A stretch of DNA of 6,079 nt from an uncultured Campylobacteraceae bacterium (GTDB lineage: Bacteria; Campylobacterota; Campylobacteria; Campylobacterales; Arcobacteraceae), in NCBI GenBank assembly GCA_913057765.1, contig CAJXPH010000168.1, positions 1 through 6,079 on the forward strand, in the 5' to 3' direction. Of the stretch, positions 5,517-6,079 are shown piece after piece. The number at the start of each line of letters is the position of its first letter. The stretch's first letter is position 1. Both the position numbers and the translations under genes were made by a program. The notes under the pieces are model-generated. The model was not told the DNA's origin. It made no database searches and was given only the letters and a program-made list of their open reading frames with translations.

Positions 5517-6037
5517 ATGATTATGGCTAAATCACAAGAAGCAATGGAAGCTTATACTTTAGTAAGAAGTTTACAAAAAAGATTTGTTGATAAACTAAAC
5601 AAACTAAGTTTGGAATTAGGTGAAAATAAAAACTTTGAAGAAGTTCTATGGTTAAGAGATGAAGGGAAACATGGAGGAGGGAGTAGATTTGAAGCAAGAG
5701 ATAATATTTTATTTAATACTGCAAGTGTAAATGTCTCTCAAGTTCATTATGATGAGGATTCATCAAAAAAACTTCAAAGTGCAACTGCAATATCTACCAT
5801 AATACATCCCAAAAACCCTCAAGTTCCCTCAATACATATTCATATTAGTCAAACACAACTAAAAAATGACACTTCATACTGGAGAATCATGGCAGATTTA
5901 AACCCTAGTGTTGAAGATAATGGGGATACTGAATTTTTTAATCATGCAATAAAGAAACTATCAAAAGATACTTTTGAAGAAGGAGTTTCACAAGGAGACA
6001 AATACTTTGATATTCCAGCATTGAACCGACATAGAGG
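5517..6037 (+). CDS. hemF: HemF-like oxygen-dependent coproporphyrinogen III oxidase, 3' truncated
   Basis: The first 173 codons of an open frame that is cut by the contig end. HemF decarboxylates coproporphyrinogen III to protoporphyrinogen IX with O2 in haem synthesis. Family features in order: HGGGSRFEA (about 54-62), the TASVNVSQVH stretch, IIHPKNPQVPSIHIHI (95-110, aligning with HPxNPxVPTxH), YWRIMADLNPS, FFNHAIKKL, and KYFDIPALNRHRG at the cut. It diverges from E. coli HemF: the WWFGGGFDLTPFY loop is YWRIMADLNPSV here, and the histidine of the LKHRNExRG segment is not in register. Substrate or activity may therefore differ. ATG 5517 has TAAGG eight bases upstream; ATG 5523 is a less well-spaced alternative. 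The frame continues without a stop through the adapter, so residues after 6037 (GCLLYTSDAADEED) are artificial. E. coli HemF is about 299 residues, so up to 40% is missing. Confidence 0.78.
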
Positions 6038-6079
6038 CTGTCTCTTATACACATCTGACGCTGCCGACGAAGAGGATAG
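6038..6079. other. Nextera read-1 adapter and i5 index (artefact)
   Basis: Positions 6038-6070 are the reverse complement of the Nextera read-1 transposase adapter, starting with the Tn5 mosaic end. AGAGGATA (6071-6078) is the reverse complement of the common S503 i5 index (TATCCTCT), and the last G fits the start of the P5 sequence. This is library-derived, not genomic. Confidence 0.97.

Noticed and set aside
36..6037. Defence system, prophage, mobile element or CRISPR array
   Set aside because: No transposase, integrase, direct-repeat array, tRNA or toxin-antitoxin-like pair is visible. RadC is sometimes carried on mobile elements, but here its neighbours are housekeeping genes.

Overview
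The window is a 6,079-base assembled contig with sequencing adapter left on both ends. Positions 2-35 are the Illumina Nextera read-2 transposase adapter. Positions 6038-6070 are the reverse complement of the Nextera read-1 adapter, followed by what looks like an i5 index. Genuine DNA is therefore about 36-6037. It is very AT-rich, compact and bacterial. The protein sequences (a MetX-XseB pair, a RadC and an odd HemF-like protein) and the low GC suggest Campylobacterota, most likely an Arcobacter-like lineage. This placement is by recollection of family sequences, not a search.

Layout, left to right. An AT-rich leader (36-231) precedes a plus-strand HTH regulator of 160 residues (232-714). 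It converges with radC on the minus strand, and the two stop codons overlap by four bases (711-714). All genes from radC to 5414 are on the minus strand, in four short transcription blocks read right to left: a gamma-glutamylcyclotransferase-like gene plus a LysE/RhtB exporter (5414-4366); an adenine/adenosine deaminase plus a small tyrosine-phosphatase-like protein (4305-2846); metX plus xseB (2745-1438); and radC alone (1355-711). A plus-strand hemF-like coproporphyrinogen oxidase gene starts at 5517, divergent from the first block, and is cut off by the contig end at 6037.

Functionally this is mostly housekeeping: methionine biosynthesis (MetX), nuclease subunit (XseB), purine salvage (adenine deaminase), amino-acid or gamma-glutamyl-peptide turnover and efflux, haem synthesis, and a MPN/JAMM protein of the RadC family. 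I see no phage, insertion sequence, CRISPR array, tRNA or rRNA, and no clear new multi-gene system. The points worth a second look are regulatory (a perfect hairpin that would hide the radC ribosome binding site; two tandem Fur-like 13-bp palindromes over the metX promoter), enzymatic (a HemF relative lacking hallmark residues; a phosphatase loop with C-X4-R spacing), and technical (adapter translated in frame at the end of hemF). Several starts differ from the longest ORF: radC 1355, the LysE-family gene 4995, and the cyclotransferase-like gene 5414 have better ribosome binding sites than the longer options, and metX starts with TTG.
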